The notes beneath the pieces are model-generated. The model was not told the origin of the DNA and made no database searches. It saw only the letters and a program-made list of their open reading frames with translations. A stretch of 64,000 nt of DNA from Lingula anatina (taxonomy: Eukaryota; Brachiopoda; Lingulata; Lingulida; Lingulidae), in NCBI RefSeq assembly GCF_001039355.2, contig NW_019774192.1:311523-375522 (forward strand). The letters are read 5' to 3'. Of this stretch, positions 61,863 to 64,000 are shown piece after piece; positions within the stretch are counted from its first letter, which is position 1, and each line of letters opens with the position of its first letter. The translations under genes and the position numbers were made by a program.

Positions 61863-63594
61863 TCACTCCATAAATGTCTGTACCATAGCAGCCACTGGCA
61901 TTTCAAAGAGTAGAGAAACAAAGAAAGCACACACGTAGGTGAGGAACACCACGGCTATATACAGCAGGGCCTGAAGGGAAGAAAAAAAAAAGATGTCACC
62001 AAGACAGTGGCGGATTTAGGGGGTGTCAGGGAGGGCTCCTGACCCCCCCCCCCTCCCCCATCGATTTCTGAAAAAAATCACACCGATGGTCCCTTCTTGA
62101 AATGAGAATTTTGACTAGCTGAATCATAGTTCTAACCCGTACCAAATGGCACTGTTCGCCCTCTAAAATACCAAAAATGTTCAGGGCCCTTCAGTGGGCC
62201 CCGAAACCCACGCCCAGGTTGTGGAGAAATTGCACTTGCTACATTTCTTAACACAAAAGAAGGCACACAAAGAGCAATATACAAAGCAATATAAAAAGCA
62301 AAAAATCATTTCCTGGAAATTTGATCACATTTCCCGTAATCAATTAAATGTATTCTTACAATAACAAAACCCGTTTTAAAATTAAGTTTTTGATTTTTGA
62401 CTCAACGTGATACAATTGTTATCAAATATACGCACCAGTAGAAACTGTAAAATACTCAGGGTAAAAATTAAAAAAATTAGACTTCGAAAATAAGCTTACA
62501 GGGTGTAAATATGACGTTCACTCATGCTTCAATCGCCATCTCAAGGTTTATCAATTATGTACATATACATGTACATACCACATAAACATCGGAGAAGTAG
62601 ATGACCGATCTGGTACTGTAGAAGTAAGCCTCCAGCAGCACGGGATGGACGATGTAGGCCACGTGAGTCAGTCTAGCAAGAGGAACCCAACCTCTCCACG
62701 AAAGAATGCTATGAACTATACCTGGAAAACAATTTTGGATTATCATAATTTATCTGAAAGTTATGAGCTAGGGGAAGAAGTGCTACATTTATAAAGTGCT
62801 TAGTGAGTACACAAAATATTACAGGGTAAATTACCGTACGTCATTTTTAAATTTTAATATTACAAATTGTATCAAGATTTAAAAATATGAAAACAATTAA
62901 TAAAAGAGGCACGATAAAAGGTAACAAAAGGTAGAAGGTAACAAAAAAAATTTGCCAAAACAAAATGGGAGATCATTTTTCTGCGTAGAAATTTCAATTA
63001 TTTCTAAATTACAATTCCATTTTCAAAAAACGTATGTACTGCTCGAACTAAAGCAAAATATCTTAAATTATCATATATACTCATCATTAAACACTCCCAT
63101 CACTTCTTTACGGTTCTAAGTCAGCCACTGTTCTGGGGCGGATCCAGGATTATTTGAAAGGGGGTCTGCGGATGCAAAGGCCCCCCCCCCCCCCAACCTT
63201 TGGAGTGGCATATTTAGAGGGCGAATGATGCTATTTGGTACGGGTTAGAACTACGGTTCAGCTAGTCAAAATTCTCATTCCAAGAGGGGACCATTGGTGT
63301 GATTTCTTTTTTCAGAAATCGAAGGGGTGGGGGGAGGATCAGGACACCCCACACCCCACCCCCAAATCCGCCACTGCTGTTGAATGCGTCTCAGAAGGGA
63401 TTCTCACCTGCCAATCTGGTGATACACGCATAAGCTAGCCAGGCCATCCCCAGCCCCCAGAACGAGGCCGCCATCGCGTTGTACACCTCATTCACCCCAG
63501 CAGGCCAGTAGTGGGTGAAGTGGAGTGTGTAGGGGCCATAAACCACGGCAACACAGAGCGTGATGGTCGTCACCCATCCCATGCAGGCCGCACA
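61863..63594 (-). CDS. NRF-6-like acyltransferase-3 membrane protein, last three coding exons (partial)
   Basis: Exons in transcript order: 63594-63408, 62721-62579, 61970-61863, phases agreeing and ending in TGA. The translated pieces are strongly hydrophobic and match the C-terminal half of the acyltransferase-3 / 'nose resistant to fluoxetine' family: CMGWVTTITLCVAVVYGPYT, WGLGMAWLAYACITR, ILSWRGWVPLARLTHVAYIV, HPVLLEAYF, and a last membrane helix ending LFEMPVAAM. These are multi-pass membrane proteins thought to move acyl groups or lipids; the substrate is unknown. The gene continues past the right edge, so the N-terminal domain and catalytic region are not seen. It converges on ANAPC2. 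Related MITEs in opposite orientations lie in both introns. Confidence 0.88.
62005..62215. mobile_element. MITE in acyltransferase last intron (inverted copy)
   Basis: The element starts CAGTGGCGGATTTAGGGGG and contains ATCACACCGATGGTCCC and CAAATGGCACTGTTCGCCC. It is the reverse orientation of the copies at 21116 and 63133. Its far end is worn. Confidence 0.7.
63133..63376. mobile_element. MITE in acyltransferase intron (forward copy)
   Basis: The element runs from CTGGGGCGGATCCAGGATTA to CCAAATCCGCCACTG and carries ACCATTGGTGTGATTTC. It belongs to the same family as 21116-21396. Confidence 0.75.
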
Positions 63595-64000
63595 CTGAAT
63601 AGGGAACAGGGTTATGGTATATAATGATAGTGGATGCAGTAGACGCCGCGTTACTCTGCATTGCGTTGGTCAAATTATTCCTCATTTAGAAAAAAATACT
63701 GTATGGAACAGGGTTTATCTTTGGTACGAGCTGAAATTTAATATTCACTGCCTAAAACATTCTTAACGTTAATCACGTACATAAAAACAATTTTAGATGC
63801 GTGGTTTTTATATCCATGCGTTAATCTAACATTTATACGGATTAGAGTCTTAAATCTACGTACTGATATCTTTCAGAATTAAAAGCAGATACCAAGCTCG
63901 TGACTTCTGGTATATCTGTATGTGTGCTACGAAAAACTTTATTTGATAAAAAATAAATAAAAATTCATCAATTTTTCTTTAACTAAATATTACCCTAGTT
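63595..64000 (-). other. Intron of the acyltransferase gene at window edge
   Basis: This lies upstream of the acceptor at 63595-63596 on the minus strand. No further exon was recognised before the window ends. Confidence 0.5.

Noticed and set aside
1-64000. CRISPR arrays, operons, prophage or viral genes
   Set aside because: Gene structure is spliced eukaryotic and no spacer-repeat array, prophage or viral gene was seen; tandem repeats present have diverged units without unique spacers.

Overview
The window is nuclear DNA of an animal. Genes are split by many GT-AG introns, the DNA is AT-rich with CpG-rich first exons, and the recognisable genes (Cdx, ACTR5, ANAPC2, an NRF-6-like acyltransferase) are metazoan. 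The mix of secreted beta-lactamase-fold proteins, sulfotransferase, LINE ends and short DNA transposons suggests a marine lophotrochozoan, most likely a mollusc. No search was run, so the clade is an inference.

Layout. 1-5.1 kb: first coding exon of the ParaHox gene Cdx/caudal on the minus strand; its homeobox exons were not found and should lie beyond the left edge. 5.1-18.8 kb: no protein gene seen; it holds two degraded LINE ends, a tRNA-Asn(GUU) gene, satellite-like and MITE-like repeats, and an exact 405-bp duplication around a single N that looks like an unmerged contig overlap. 18.9-41.3 kb: a tandem duplication with two intact six-exon genes for secreted, C-terminally anchored serine beta-lactamase-like proteins (A, 554 aa; B, 555 aa), exon relics of further copies, and an intact six-exon cytosolic-type sulfotransferase (300 aa) between them, all on the minus strand. 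Comparing A with B shows which transposons arrived after the duplication: a TTAA-flanked MITE and a LINE end in A, a 1.26-kb Harbinger-like element in B. 41-43 kb: GCGTCC/GCGACC-rich arrays and a ~140-bp tandem repeat.

43.1-61.1 kb: a head-to-head housekeeping pair sharing a 223-bp spacer. ACTR5/ARP5 (20 coding exons, minus strand, 712 aa) is a subunit of the INO80 chromatin remodeller. ANAPC2 (14 coding exons, plus strand, 772 aa) is the cullin-like subunit of the anaphase-promoting complex. Every reconstructed exon join in these two genes, the sulfotransferase and both lactamase-like genes keeps phase, so all five look functional. 61.9-63.6 kb: the last three coding exons of an NRF-6-like acyltransferase-3 membrane protein on the minus strand, convergent with ANAPC2 and running off the right edge.

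I found no operon, CRISPR array or other clearly new system. The most notable points are the recently expanded lactamase-like/sulfotransferase locus with natural empty sites, three partial exon duplications lying in introns of otherwise intact genes, inverted MITEs flanking an exon of the acyltransferase gene, and the unexplained GCGTCC/GCGACC arrays.
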